Below, in pieces: positions 23,617 through 36,200 of a DNA stretch of 64,000 bases (position 1 is its first letter; every line of letters starts with the position of its first letter). The notes under the pieces are model-generated. The model saw only the letters and a program-made list of their open reading frames with translations. It searched no databases and was not told the origin of the DNA. The DNA comes from Apostichopus japonicus (taxonomy: Eukaryota > Echinodermata > Holothuroidea > Aspidochirotida > Stichopodidae). The stretch spans positions 25,796,668 to 25,860,667 of the forward strand of contig NC_092569.1 of the NCBI RefSeq assembly GCF_037975245.1, written 5' to 3'. Position numbers and translations under genes: made by a program.

Positions 23617-24330
23617 ATTACGCTACATAAATCATAAGCTGTCGAATTGAAAATACCACTTTGATTACTTCCTGAAGTTAGCTCTCAATCATATTCTCAG
23701 CTGTAATGTGAAGAAAAAAGGAAGCAGTTAATAATTGTAATGTTTTAATGTTCGCTTATCAATCTTTTTTATGTCTTTTTTTAGATTTGTTTTTTTTTCG
23801 TCCCAAGACAAGAAAACAAAATGCTGACAGACATATTTTACATTTGTATAAGCAATGTTTTCATTGCTTTGCACAATTCCGATATTATCACAATTTGTTA
23901 TATTTACTGCCATTTATGATGTATCTCATACTTCATTGTCCATCCTTTAGTGTGATGTCATTTTATGGTTCACTTTTCTTTTTCTTTTTTACTATTTCTA
24001 ACTTGTACATTACCAAAATTATTACATTATGGCATGTCATTGTTATTGTTTATCATTGCTAAGTTAACAATGAGGAGGAACTGAGAATATAATTGCATTT
24101 AAGGAAAGCAGAGATGAAGAATAACGTTAACTATCAACTTACATATTTCACAATATATATGATTGATGGATGACCTTGACAATGTCACTGCAATCTGTAA
24201 CATTTGATTACCATGTTAGTTGTCAGGACAACCGCCAATTTTTTTTTTTTTAGCATGTGTTTGTGCTTTCCGTTGGTATTCCGCACTTTCTATTTTGGCT
24301 TCTCATGTTGTATTTGAATTATTGACACCT
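22953..24330 (+). other. Non-coding stretch with possible terminal-exon candidates and (ATC)n
   Basis: CAG at 22969-22971 and at 23164-23166 are each followed by similar sequence with a stop after seven to eight codons and then TCTGTA(A/G)GTAT. The two segments look like diverged duplicates. A (ATC)n tract runs from about 23557 to 23616. The rest is AT-rich with no convincing gene. Confidence 0.4.
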
Positions 24331-24403
24331 TGATTTTCATAAAGACTTTTTTCTTTCAAAGCATAATGTGCTTTGAAGTACATAATTTGTGTTCACGTTA
24401 TAA

Positions 24404-24537
24404 TATATATATATAATTGAAAGCATAATGAGAAGGAAAATCCAGAACAATAAAATATACTTCCAGCCTCCACCGGGATTCGAACCTGGGCCTCCCGCTT
24501 TATATGCGGACACCCTAACCACAAGGCTATGGACGCT
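24404..24537 (-). mobile_element. tRNA-derived SINE, minus strand
   Basis: On the minus strand bases 24536-24466 form a tRNA-like head. It has a B-box GGTTCGAATCC, an anticodon-like stem TCCGC/GCGGG around a 7-base loop, and acceptor halves GCGTCCA/TGGAGGC pairing at six of seven. A unique body follows (GTTCTGGATTTTC) and a short (AT)n tail. The body GAGGCTGGA...GTTCTGGAT recurs at 41741-41792, so this is a dispersed family and not a functional tRNA gene. Confidence 0.75.
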
Positions 24538-24867
24538 GATTGTATGTCCAGAGGTTCGAAACCGGTAAGGAAGGTTGTAATTATTGAGAGAAACACTTCA
24601 CTATTTGAGTAGTTATTTTGCACCTGGCAACGTTTGAAGGGGGTACAGAGAAAAAGAGTCATTGAAATACTTCATTGATTCATGAAGATCCAAACTAGGC
24701 ACTCCTAAAATCCCCTGCCCCCTCCCCTTCCCTGGCGACTTTCGTGCAACTCTTTGTTTCCTAATCGAGACATGGTGATTGTTCATCTCAATCCTATGCT
24801 CAATAATATCGGCGGCGAGTTTTTATTTCGAGAGTACGAAATGTAAGCAAAATTGGAATTGTAACTG

Positions 24868-25160
24868 GTAGCGAACAAGACAATAAATACACATATTTAT
24901 CCTCTACCCTACCCCTTCGGCCGCCCAGGAATAAAGGTTTTAACAAGACGATAAAATTCACATGTTTATCCTCTCCACCTCTGGCCGCCCAGGAATAAAG
25001 GTTTCAGCAAGATAAATTAGACAATAAATACACATATTTATCCTCTCCCTCCCCCTCCGGCCGCCCAGGAATAAAGGCTTGACATATTCAAGCATATGTA
25101 GCGAACAAGACATTACATTAACATCCATATCCTATCCTCTCTCCCCCAGGGGGTAGGAGC
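24868..25160 (+). repeat. ~70-90-bp tandem repeat, three to four copies
   Basis: Units share ACACATATTTATCCTCTCC then GGCCGCCCAGGAATAAAGG. Copies occur near 24880, 24950 and 25020, with a degenerate one to about 25160. A related CCGATCAGGAATAAAG occurs at about 25529. Confidence 0.8.
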
Positions 25161-26147
25161 CGGGAGAGCACTTGACCCCACCGTTTTTTTTTTCCAAAAT
25201 ATCAAATGTGCCGTGCCCCTTTGATGAAGAACTGTTTTTTGGATATCTTAAAAGCCTTTGTTAATTTTAATTATTTATTTTTAGTCTGTTCATGCTATTT
25301 TAAAAAGGCGTCCCATATCTTTTTGTAGCACGGTTAACAATAAACAATCTCAGTAAATAGTATTGATAGTATACTAACACACATATGTTTAAGTGATATG
25401 GCCGGTGTGTATCGGTTTATAGCATAACGAGTGTTGGTTTTGGAATGAAAAAGTGCCCCTCTGATGTTGTGCCCCCCCCACTTTTTGGAAGCTTCATACC
25501 CCCCCCCCCCCCTCTGCTCTCCTCTCCGGCCGATCAGGAATAAAGCATACGTCAGCTATTTCTTGTTGTTTTTTAGTTATGGAAAGGTGGGAGAGAGAAT
25601 TACACACATGCGAATTTCAGTTACATCCTTATGTTACCTTGAAAATGACCAAACACCCCAACATCATAATTGTACTATAGTTATGCACGCTTTCAACACT
25701 TTTTTCAGTTCCATAATTTTTAAATTTAAAAAAATACAAACAAAGCCTCTCTTTTACAATGACAATAGGCTATGCACAGAGTAAAACTGGCAGCCCCAAT
25801 ACATAGGACATTGCCTTGGCTTTCGAAACTGGAATAATAGAAAATACTATACGTGGATTAAGATTCGCACTGATTTTGGCTTGTTGAGAATTTCCCGATT
25901 ACCGCTTCTAGATTGATAATTTGACCCTGGTATCAGTTTGTGAGGTGTTAATTGCTAAAGATTTAATGCTGGTCATTTCGAGCTACTTCATAATCTTTCC
26001 ACAGAATCTCGATTTTTGTTTGGGAATGTCATGGCGAGGTTTTATTTTTATTTTCACTGGTCAGAATGTGGTTATGGAGCTATTGCTTATCTATCTTGTA
26101 TATTTAGACGCTGTACGATGTGAAAGAGACAAATCTGACCTATCCCG
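25161..26147 (+). other. Non-coding stretch, no gene recognised
   Basis: Contains C-rich runs (poly-C at 25499-25512) and AT-rich DNA. I see no credible ORF or RNA gene. The 26148 repeat begins at its right edge. Confidence 0.5.
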
Positions 26148-26520
26148 CATTGAAGACTCGCCCCAAACCGCGTGCGGCCATCTGAAAAAGTTTACTTTCC
26201 GTTGCTTGCCAATGACGTTTTCTTCTTGTCGCTACAAAATGCAGACAGTAATGAAACGTGATACCTTGTTATCTTTAGCTGGACCTAAGATGTCCATCGC
26301 TGTATCATTTGTACACTGTGCTGTGGGTATTGACCGCAGCTGTATGTATCGACTGTACACTAGTGTCAAATTACCGAAGGTAGCAAGCTGTGTGTATTTT
26401 CTGGGATCGTTGGACGGTGGTGTCTAACACTTCTGTTACACCTCATTCGAAACTAGGTCAGATTACTGGCATGAGACGTTTCTTTGTGCGCGACTCTTCA
26501 CTCCCTTTAAGTGGCAAATA
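26148..26520 (+). repeat. Dispersed ~400-bp repeat, copy 2
   Basis: Near-identical to 9174-9560. It starts CATTGAAGACTCGCCCCAA and includes GATGTCCATCGCTGTAT and GACTGTACACTAGTGTC. The copies have different flanks, confirming a dispersed element. Confidence 0.8.
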
Positions 26521-26874
26521 CAACATGTGCTCTGAATTTTGTGCCTATATTAAGATTAAAATATTTATTTTCTGGTTGAATCCTTAAAATGTTGCCCCGA
26601 ATCGACGACACTTTTGTTTTTATTTGTCCTGTAATCTGCGTTCCATGATTTATTTACAGCTCCTTCCGTTCCTTTCTGTTTGTTCAATGATAGTTACTCC
26701 AAAATTCTACATAAATTCATCCAGTAATCACGGAAAAGAAAACACGATGCAGGTATATGCAATTCCGAAAAGCCTTTCAGGCTAACTTAAGAACATATTT
26801 ATTTTGTAAATGAGAGCGGTCATAATAACAGGGCGCACTTTATGCAACCACCTAATAAAGTAATAGTAGGCCTA

Positions 26875-26950
26875 CACTCTTAAAACACCTGGGTCATATT
26901 CATGACCCAAACGCAGGGTCGATGGTCTTATAACCCAATTTGGGTTGTAC
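26875..26950 (+). repeat. Left terminal/sub-terminal repeats of the 12-kb CACTA element
   Basis: The terminal CACTCTTAAAACACCTGGGT is followed by palindromic GGGTCATATTCATGACCC and by AACCCAATTTGGGTT. These mirror the motif set at 38775-38997. Confidence 0.8.
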
Positions 26951-27009
26951 CATACACTAAGCTGACCTAATGCTAAGTCCGAAACTGACTTTCATCAACG
27001 AGTCAAAAT

Positions 27010-27110
27010 AATATTGGACTATGATTGGTCAACATTATAGGAATATGAGTGCACCATGTCAGATCAGCCAATCAACGAACACACATTGACCGTCCGATCA
27101 TATTGGCCCT
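27010..27110 (+). promoter_or_regulatory. Possible promoter with CCAAT boxes of the SAM gene
   Basis: Within 170 bases upstream of the ATG at 27181 there are CCAAT-type boxes in both orientations: ATTGG at 27013 and 27024, GCCAATCA at 27067 and ATTGG near 27102. A CGCGCGCG run lies at about 27113-27119. No clear TATA box. Suggestive only. Confidence 0.35.
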
Positions 27111-27180
27111 GCGCGCGCGCCATAGACAAATTGGCTGTAGAACAAGTTTGCTGACAGAGCGAACATGATTAGAAGCACAA

Positions 27181-27247
27181 ATGGATTCGTTCGTGAAAGA
27201 TAAATTAGAAGAATGGGGCTTGATGGAATGGGCTAATTCATTTCAAG
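27181..27247 (+). CDS. SAM gene exon 1
   Basis: The ATG at 27181 follows the CCAAT-rich region. It encodes MDSFVKDKLEEWGLMEWANS, the first helices of a SAM domain, to the donor CAAG|GTATGG in phase 1. Confidence 0.6.
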
Positions 27248-30200
27248 GTATGGTATCATGTGCAAATATCTTTTTTAATATGTAATTAAATTTCAAGAAA
27301 TGCTGAAGTAGCATACGAAGACTTAACGTATGGCTAAGTCGGTGACTAATTCGTAGTCGTACTAGCCTATAGCCTAACGCTAAGCCATAACATAGGCTAG
27401 GCCTGTAAAGAGTACACTATTGCAGTTGAGATTGAGATGATGTATACATGTACGGAACCTCTAGTATCTGATAGATAAATCCACAATCCTAATTGAACTG
27501 TATATTTAAAATAAATATGACGATGCACAACTGCATAAGTAAGCATTGTTGACAATGCATAAGTAGCCTAGGGCCTAGGCCTAAGCAATGTTGTGCCAAG
27601 TTTGGTAAGTAAATATGATGAGGCCTAGGCCCCTAGGCGAGGCCTATTTGCGATCATGAGGGTCAGCGATCATGAGCATGACGGCTAGATTTAGACATGC
27701 TAATGGAGTGGGTTTTTTTGTACACACAGGGCAGCTACTGAAGTGTGAAACATTTGGAATATGCGTAATGTCGTAGGCCTACAGTAGCCTAATGTTAGGC
27801 CTAGGCTAGGCACTACTGCGCATAGTGTTATAGGCCTAACGTTAGGCCTAGTTATGGAACAAGCCCCAGTGACCAAAAAAAATCATCAGCGTTTTTACCA
27901 GAATTTTAGGGTTACTGTAGGCCTAGGCCTAAATAACAAAAATAGCTTTGCCTAGCCTAGACCTACTGTAGCCTAGGCCTAATGTTACATCTGATTAAGC
28001 AGTAAGTTTACTAACATAGCTTATCAGACTAGGCCTAGGCCTACCAAAAAAAAGACAAAGAAGACCAAACAAGAGGCAGAACTTGGAATAAATTTACAAC
28101 AATTTCATTTAAAAATTTCTTGGCAATGAAAATTTTGAATTTTCATACAAAATTAACATTTAGGCCTAGCCTAGAATGTTAGGTCTTTTTGGTCAAGATG
28201 TGAAAAAAAACAGCCCGTTTTGCATATATTATGGTTGAAAATAAGTAGGCCTAACAGATCTTATTTGTTCATAGCACTTTTTGAGCATGTTGCTACGGTA
28301 ATATTGGAACGTATTGTTAGGTAGCCTAGGTTTATATGCATTATACGGCCCCCGCATTATTCGGGCATCTTGATATACCCTACGATAAGTACTTGAATAT
28401 TAATTCTACAAATTAAGTATGTACAGTTAAGCAGGGGGAGGGGGGCGTTGTTGTAAGTAAGTAGCACTGGGTGCCTGTATACTGTGCACTTTTCAGCTAA
28501 ATTGCTTCAACATTCATTGAAAATATTCGGATTATGATGCCTGCACCAGGCAAACCTCAATCTATATAGGCCCTGGCATAATTGCCAAGGTTCGAAATAT
28601 GTGGTAGTTCAGTAGGCTGTAGCGGAGTGTAGCCCTAGACGACCAAATATACGTTGGACTACCAGAACTGTCAGAACACTGAGTAGCAGTAGTCCGGTGG
28701 GCTACCAAAATTTCCCAACTTGAAAGCTATTGTTTGTGATAAACTGTTTTCACCCACACACACAATGTGTAAATCTTTTCTATAGCAATATTGTATACTG
28801 TATGTCATGAATCATCATCGTTTAAAAAATTATAGGAAAAAATGATAAAAAATAATAAATTGGACCAAGTTTACCATAATAGAACAACACAAAATGGCTG
28901 CCAAGTTTAAATCTCATCTATACAAAAAACAATGATAACTAAAAAATTTTTATTATAGATTAGGCCTACCTACAAATAGTTCAAAAATTATATCCTTCTA
29001 TAGAATCACATTTAAATTATGCTTCTTCCTCTGGAAAATACAAAACAATTTGTGGAGTTGACTACTGGTACGCAAAATGTACATACTTTATCTAAACCAA
29101 AATGGCATATTAATACATTTTTATTGGTAATATTATGTTACCTGAATATTTGCTGCACGTACTTAATTCAGGTGTTATTTTGTATTTTAGTCATAATTCT
29201 TCTATTTATTTTTTACATTTCTATCATATATTTTTCTATACAATCTAATCTTTTATAACCTTTTAACTTTTATACTTTGAACAAATTTTTTATCTTTTGC
29301 TGTAAAGCGCTTTAGAGCAATTTTTTAATTGAATAAGGCGCTATATAAATTTTGTGTAATAATAATAATATTTCTTAAGAGGTTGAATATTAATCACTCT
29401 ACTCTAGTCCTAGTTTTTTCACTGTCTTGTTTAATTTTTTGGCATTTAAAAAAAAGTTCAACCACATCATTTGTTAAAACTGTGCAATTCATTCAAACTA
29501 TACTGTCGTTTATAGTTTGCACACCTACTACTGAATTATTATAGGATTGTACGAGAAAAGCGTTTCTGTGTACACTCACCTTGGACTGCACCAGTCCATC
29601 ATTAAAACAGTATTTTTCTATGTGCAAACAGTAGCTTCTTCACAACACCTAGATTCTATATTCCTTTATCCCTTCGTGGGACTGACTGATTTATAGGCAT
29701 AAGTAGGTCCTTAATGATTCTGAATTCAAAATTAAACACTGTGCTTAACTGAAATTAAACACTGTTTGTAGGTAATATAAGAGGGTATGAGTGTTTGTGG
29801 AATATTTGGCATTAAAATGATAAATTGATATTTGGATTTAAGAAATTCAAAAAAATTAATCTGATTTGAATAAACACAATCTGGTTTTAATCATTTTTTT
29901 AATAGGAAAAATCAACAACCCTGCTGTGAAGTGAGAAATTGAGTCGTTCATCTCCAATCTTGAACAAATATTATATATAGTTTATCATCAAAACCAGGTT
30001 TGAGAAATATGGTGATATTTGATGTTAGCAAAGAGACAAAGGATACATTTCAAATTATTCAATCAGTGGGAGAATATCCCTTCAGGATTTTTGCCTAGAT
30101 GGCCAAATGAACTTCTTAAGCCATTGGTTGGTTCCACATAGTGCATACAAGTATATAGCTAAGCTAACTCTGTAGTCTGTATCAATCAAATGTTCATTGT

Positions 30201-33200
30201 CTCAATGCCCCTTTTTCTTGGTTTTCAGAGAATTTCATTGACAAAGAAATCTTTGTCCTATTAGAAATGGAAACTTTAAAAGAGCTGATACCTCCCCTTG
30301 GACCACGCATGAAGGCTGCTAAGAAGATCAAGGAGCTAAATTCCGAACAGAATGAAACAACAGTGGTGGTATGTTCAACTTCTTAAATTCTGCTGAACTT
30401 GATTATAAACACTGGGCAAGATGGGATTTGTTTGTTTCAGATGTGGCCATTTGATATTAGGTCACAGCAAGGCCCTAATATGGCATTTTAAGAACATTCA
30501 TTCACTAGTAAATGGGAGGTATTTCACAGGACCCATCACATGTATGCAGGATGGCTGCATGAGAACATTCAAGAACCATGTATCTACATTTAAATCCCAT
30601 GTGGAAAAAAAACATGAAATGTATGGAGCAAATGAAGTTCCCTTGCTTGATGATGCTGATGAGTTGAATGCTAGCGATCATAATTCATCAGATGATAATG
30701 AGCCATTGCGTGGGGACCATGATGAGCAACCTATTCCAAATGTTCAAAATTGGGATGATTTTGACAAAGCAGAGATAGAACAAAGGATTGCCATCTTTCT
30801 CGCAAAATTGCTGGCTTCAAGCAGTGTCGTACAGTCAACAATAGACGGTGTAGTTGGTCATACATCTGATTTATTAGATGATGTCGTTGGCTACTTGAAG
30901 CACAAAACCTCCCAGTTTGCTCAGCAAAACATGATTCAACCTAATGATCTTTCATTTTGTTCCCTGATGGAGGATTTTGAAAAATGTGAAAACACCTTTG
31001 ACAGATTCATAGGGGTTTACATGAGAAAGAAGTATTTCACACAAAGTGGTGTATTCCTGGCACCTAAGGAGATCCCTATTGCAGTAGCATTCTATCAAAG
31101 GAGGAACAGAATGACAGGAAATGTCTCTCAAGTGTTGAAAAATGTTTCTTTTCAGTATGTGCCCATTAAACCACTGATGAAACTTATTTTAGAAAGTAAA
31201 GGTTTCTTAGAGAACATCGAAATGCATGAGCCCAGTCTTGATGGGTTAATGAGAGATTTCCATGATGGGGAATACAGCCAACAAAATATATTCTGTAGGC
31301 ACAAAAGGAACATTCAGTTGCTTTTCTACATTGATGACTTTGAGGTTGCAAACCCACTTAGTCCAAAGGCTGGTACTCACAAGCTTGGTGCTGTTTATTG
31401 CACCATAACCAACATACATCCGAAGTTTAGATCATCGCTAAATAACTGTCATTTAGTAATGTTGTTCAATGCTGGTGATGCTAAACTGTATGGGTATGAG
31501 CCAATATTTGACCCACTAGTTGAAGATCTTAATTCATTAATACATGATGGTATACAAATTGAAGCACCCACCTTTCAAGGGACTGTACGTGTTGGACTAG
31601 CACAAGTTACAGGTGATAACCTTGGATTACACTCTCTCTTTGGCTTTGCCCAAGGATTCACTGCCAATTACCCGTGCAGATTTTGTAAGATGCACCGAGC
31701 TGAAGCCCAGTTATCTACATCTGAGAATGTTGGGTTACTCCGCACTAAAGACAACTATCAAATGGATGTGAATGCTCAAGACCTTCCAAATACAGGTGTG
31801 AGGTCCGACAGTCCCCTAAACAAAATTCACCACTATCATGTCACTCAAAATTTTGCTCCGGATATCATGCATGATCTTCTAGAAGGTGTGTGCCCACTGG
31901 AGCTCAAATTGGTGGTAAAAGCTCTTATTGACAAAAGATTGTTCAACATTAATCTGTTGAATAGTAGGCTTGTTAGTTTCAACTATGGTTCTGGTGATAA
32001 CCAGAACAAGCCATGTATCTTCTCTGCTTCTAGTATGACTAATCCAGATGGTGCTCCAGGGCAAAATGCTGCCCAAATGTGGTGTTTGATACGACACTTT
32101 CCACTTATGATGGGTGATTTAGTGCCAGAGGATGATGAGCACTGGGAACTGTTAATTTTGTTGCTTAAATGCATGGACATAATATTTTCACCAGTTATAA
32201 AGTGTCACAGTGTACCTCAAACACCTCATTCAAGATCATCACCAACATTTTCTTGAACCGTTTGGTAATGCAAGGCAATTGAAACCAAAACATCATCATA
32301 TGATACACTACCCAATGGCCATCCAGAAACTTGGTCCTCTAACAAGATTTTGGGCTATGCGCTTTGAGGCTAAACACAATTTTTCAAGGAGACTTTCACA
32401 CATAGTGTGTAATTTTCAAAATATTGCAAAGACATTAGCTTACAGGAACCAAATGTTGCTGTGCTATAATCTCTTGTCACAATTGTCACTCGTTGGGGAT
32501 GAAGTTGAAATCGGTCCAGGGTCATCAGTTCTTGTGGCATCAATTACAGACTCAGATGTTGTCCACATAAGGCTAAGACTAGGTTTATACGACGAAGTAT
32601 TCCTTGCAAATTGGTGCAAAGTATTTGGACACACATACAAGAAACATCAGATGGTGGTTGTTGGAAAGAATGTTGAACTAGATCCAGTCTTCGGTAAACT
32701 TGTTAACATTATTGCAGTAGAGTCTGGAGTTAGATTGATTTATGAAGAATGGCTGACAACTGGATTTTCCAGGCACCTACATGCATACAAAGTTGAAGCA
32801 CAGGAGCCACGAAAAACAGAAATTTGTCGTATTGATGACTTGCTTGATTACCACCCTCTCCAAATGATTCAGAGTGGACCTCCAAATGATCCAGCTTTCT
32901 GTGTTGTCACAAGATACAAATTTTGAATGGGTATGTATTTTTTAGTTACACGGTCATGATCTTTTTTCGTCACAGTACCGAACAGCAATTCTTGAAAGCT
33001 GCTCACATTTACTGGTCCCTAAAGATTCCTCAGAATCCAAAGATGACAATGATGTTAGTCAATCGTTATGCCTGGGCCTATCAATCTTAACATATGTGGT
33101 ACAGTATTGCTTCGGAAGTGAAATTGGGCCACCTGTTAATGGCGCAGGTATGGGACCAAGTAAGAGTGAGAAAGGTGTTGGTTGTCAGGTTTATATGGAT

Positions 33201-36200
33201 TTAGGAAGGGAAGTGAGGGTCGCCAACATACCTATAAGGACTATGGCTAGGGCTGGAATGAGGTCCACAATTTTCAAAACATACCTCCATCCACTGAAAC
33301 TCGAAGACCTAATGTCACCCCTGTTGAAGTGTTTGGACTCTACTTGATGGTGCAGTAGGTCTTATTGATCATATTGTTACTGAAACAAATCTATATGCAG
33401 GTCAGATGAACCCTCAGATCGCCAGTGGATTGTAGTCACACCTGAAGAAATCTGTGCATTTTTAGCTCTACTTTTACAAAACAACTTTACAGAGTTTTAA
33501 TATCCATAATGTCTAGAACCCGATTCCGTACCATAATCAAATATTGGCATCTTATTATAATATTGCTGTTCTGAACGACACATTCCACAATGTTAGACCC
33601 TTTCCGGATTTAGTCACCCTACACTTCACATGAAAACATCACCCAACGAGAGCAGGGACCATTGGGGTTCATCCAGTACAGTACATGCCCACAAAGTGAA
33701 TAAAAGGGGGTATGGAAGCGTATGCATTAAATTAATTACACTGGGAAGTGTATACTGGCAAGGAGGAAAACCAACCACCAAAATCCGAGTGCGGCCCTTG
33801 CACCCAGATACCACCAATCCTGACCCAGAGAAATTGTTTGCAAGTGGAAAAGTTGTAGTTGGTGTTGTTGAAGAGCTTGCAAATAAAGGATTCATGACTA
33901 ACCTGGGGATGGGGATATAAGACTGGAGGAGGGAGACCTGCTTCCAAGATCAAGGGGGATAAGATACAGTATAAAATGGTACAAGAAGTCAATTTATATA
34001 AAGAATTTTTGCAGCAAATTTAAAGACAAATGACACTTTTATAATATGAATTATAAAATAGCCAGCGCTGGGAAGTTTGAAGTGCAAAAAATGACCAGCG
34101 TTAAATGGTTCATTTGTTAGAGTTTTTCTTTTTTTCTTTTTGCAGACTCAGGATAGCCAGGCATATCAATCTACATTGCAGTCTCCAACTTTTTCATTAC
34201 AATCACCTAAATCTTTGATAACCACCTCAACACCAGAACATAGCAATACCCCAAAGAGACCGAAGTTACATTTTGTAAGTACTGTACTTCTCCCTTGTAT
34301 AAATCTGCATTGGTATGTGATTGTCATTAATAAGTCTGCCATCTTTTTACAGTAATCGAAACAATTCATCCAGAACTGTTGAAATGGTGCACACATCAAT
34401 CATTACACACCCAATTAACCAGACAGATCTGTCTTCTGTAAGGGGGCTGTTGTTCCCCTTTAATAGGTACAGTGCAAAGCACAACTAAGCTCCAATCACC
34501 AGCTTTGTTCTCGATTTCTCCTTTTCAAAGGATATCCGTAAAATACTAAATGATAACAACGGCGGAGATATCATTGAGTCTGAAATGGACGAAGGACTAC
34601 TTAGTCACAAATATCGGATTCAAGCTGTCAGGATGTTTGTATCACACCTGATAGAACAGTTTGGAGATAGGTATGTACATGTAGACTCAATAAAAGGTGA
34701 TTTGAATTCTATGTCTTTGAGAATTAGTGGTGACCAGTGGTGAACAAACATTTTTAGTTTTCACAATGTTTACTTTTATTTAGCAACTCATTATTTTACA
34801 CAAAATTGTTTATATTTCAGGCCCACATCCCATGTAAAAGAGGCTCTTGCAAGATCCATTGTAAATGAGTTTCCCAAACTGAAGGGAGAAGATGGAGATG
34901 GTTATGTTAGTATCAATTTTTGTCATGTTAGATCACTTCTTTTTTTGGATTACGTTTTCGTACCTTCAGATCAAGGATAGGGCAAGAATAAATGGCCTCT
35001 GTCAATACTCGAAAGACACCCCCTCTGGGAATACATCCAACTTTGTCGGTGAGCTAATGGTACGATGAAGTGTAAAAACAAAAAAGGGATCAGTTAACTC
35101 AATGGTTTACTGTTTTTGTTCTCAGGAAGGGCAGAATTATAAGCACAACGCAAAAATAAAAAAAGGCATAATACCTGCTGTATAATTTCATTTTTTTGTT
35201 CATAGTTTGCTTTAGCAAAATGGAAGATTTTGTTCAAATCGATGCAAACAAATATTTGGTATGCTTTGTGGGATATGTACTCTCAGTTGCATTTTCAAGA
35301 GCATCACGTTACTCCTGTATCTCTAGTTAAACAAAACATCTGAGATGATATGGTCTTATGCTCTGTAGCAGTAGCCAGCAAAAAGAATTCACCTCAGTGC
35401 CAGGATATGGGACATCTACATCAGTTTGGTTGGATGGTCCTCCAAGACTATTTTGCAGCTCTGTTCACAGTCCAAGTCTGGGTACAAAAAATGCTTTCTG
35501 TGCAGACTTGTCACATATTTCATCCTTTTTCAGATTAATCTGGACTTTGAAGTCATCAAGCCAAAGTGTGGGGACAAATTGTTCCTGTTATGGACACCTG
35601 CAGTCGCTAGGAACCTACTGCATTATGCTGACAAGCAAAATGATTGGTCTCGACACCTGGGGATTGTTCAAGACAGCAGTCAACTATCAGGTAACTAAGT
35701 TGCAATAACTTATTAACCCAGGTAAAATGCATGTGAACTGTTTTCATGTGGCACTGCCAGTGATGTTTCAATTGGCCCCCAGTTGAGCTTCACCTCAGTC
35801 AGGGGAAATAATGAAAATGGTGTGTATTTGGAGGAGGGAGTCAGTCAGGGGATTAAGGTGGTCAGGCAACAGAATAGTGTCAAGTATTATGCCTGATTGC
35901 CATATTTCAGTACACAATGCCTCAGGTCTGGCATGGGCACAACCCTGCACAGTCAACATAGATGACATCGGATTTGTTATAAGCTACAAATGTTTTCTAT
36001 TCTCGCATCAGAATTCTGGTAATATTGTATTGCTTCATCGACGAACATTCATTGGCCTGGCATCCACCCAACTTTGGATCACAATCAGAGATGCTGTTGA
36101 GAAATTGGTGGATTTGTAGAGCCGTCAGAGATCCTATCCACACTATATAATGCATATTGTTCCACTGAAAGACATTTTTTAACTGATATATCATCATATA

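Noticed and set aside
23528-23620. CRISPR-like or regulatory array at the (ATC)n tract
   Set aside because: Plain trinucleotide microsatellite in animal DNA.
24466-24536. Functional tRNA gene on the minus strand
   Set aside because: T-arm and acceptor each have a mismatch, the anticodon position would be unusual, and the downstream body recurs at 41741, so it is a SINE head.
25921-26427. 168-codon + strand ORF as a gene
   Set aside because: Its second half is the dispersed repeat also at 9174, where the frame is not kept. No motif or splice context.
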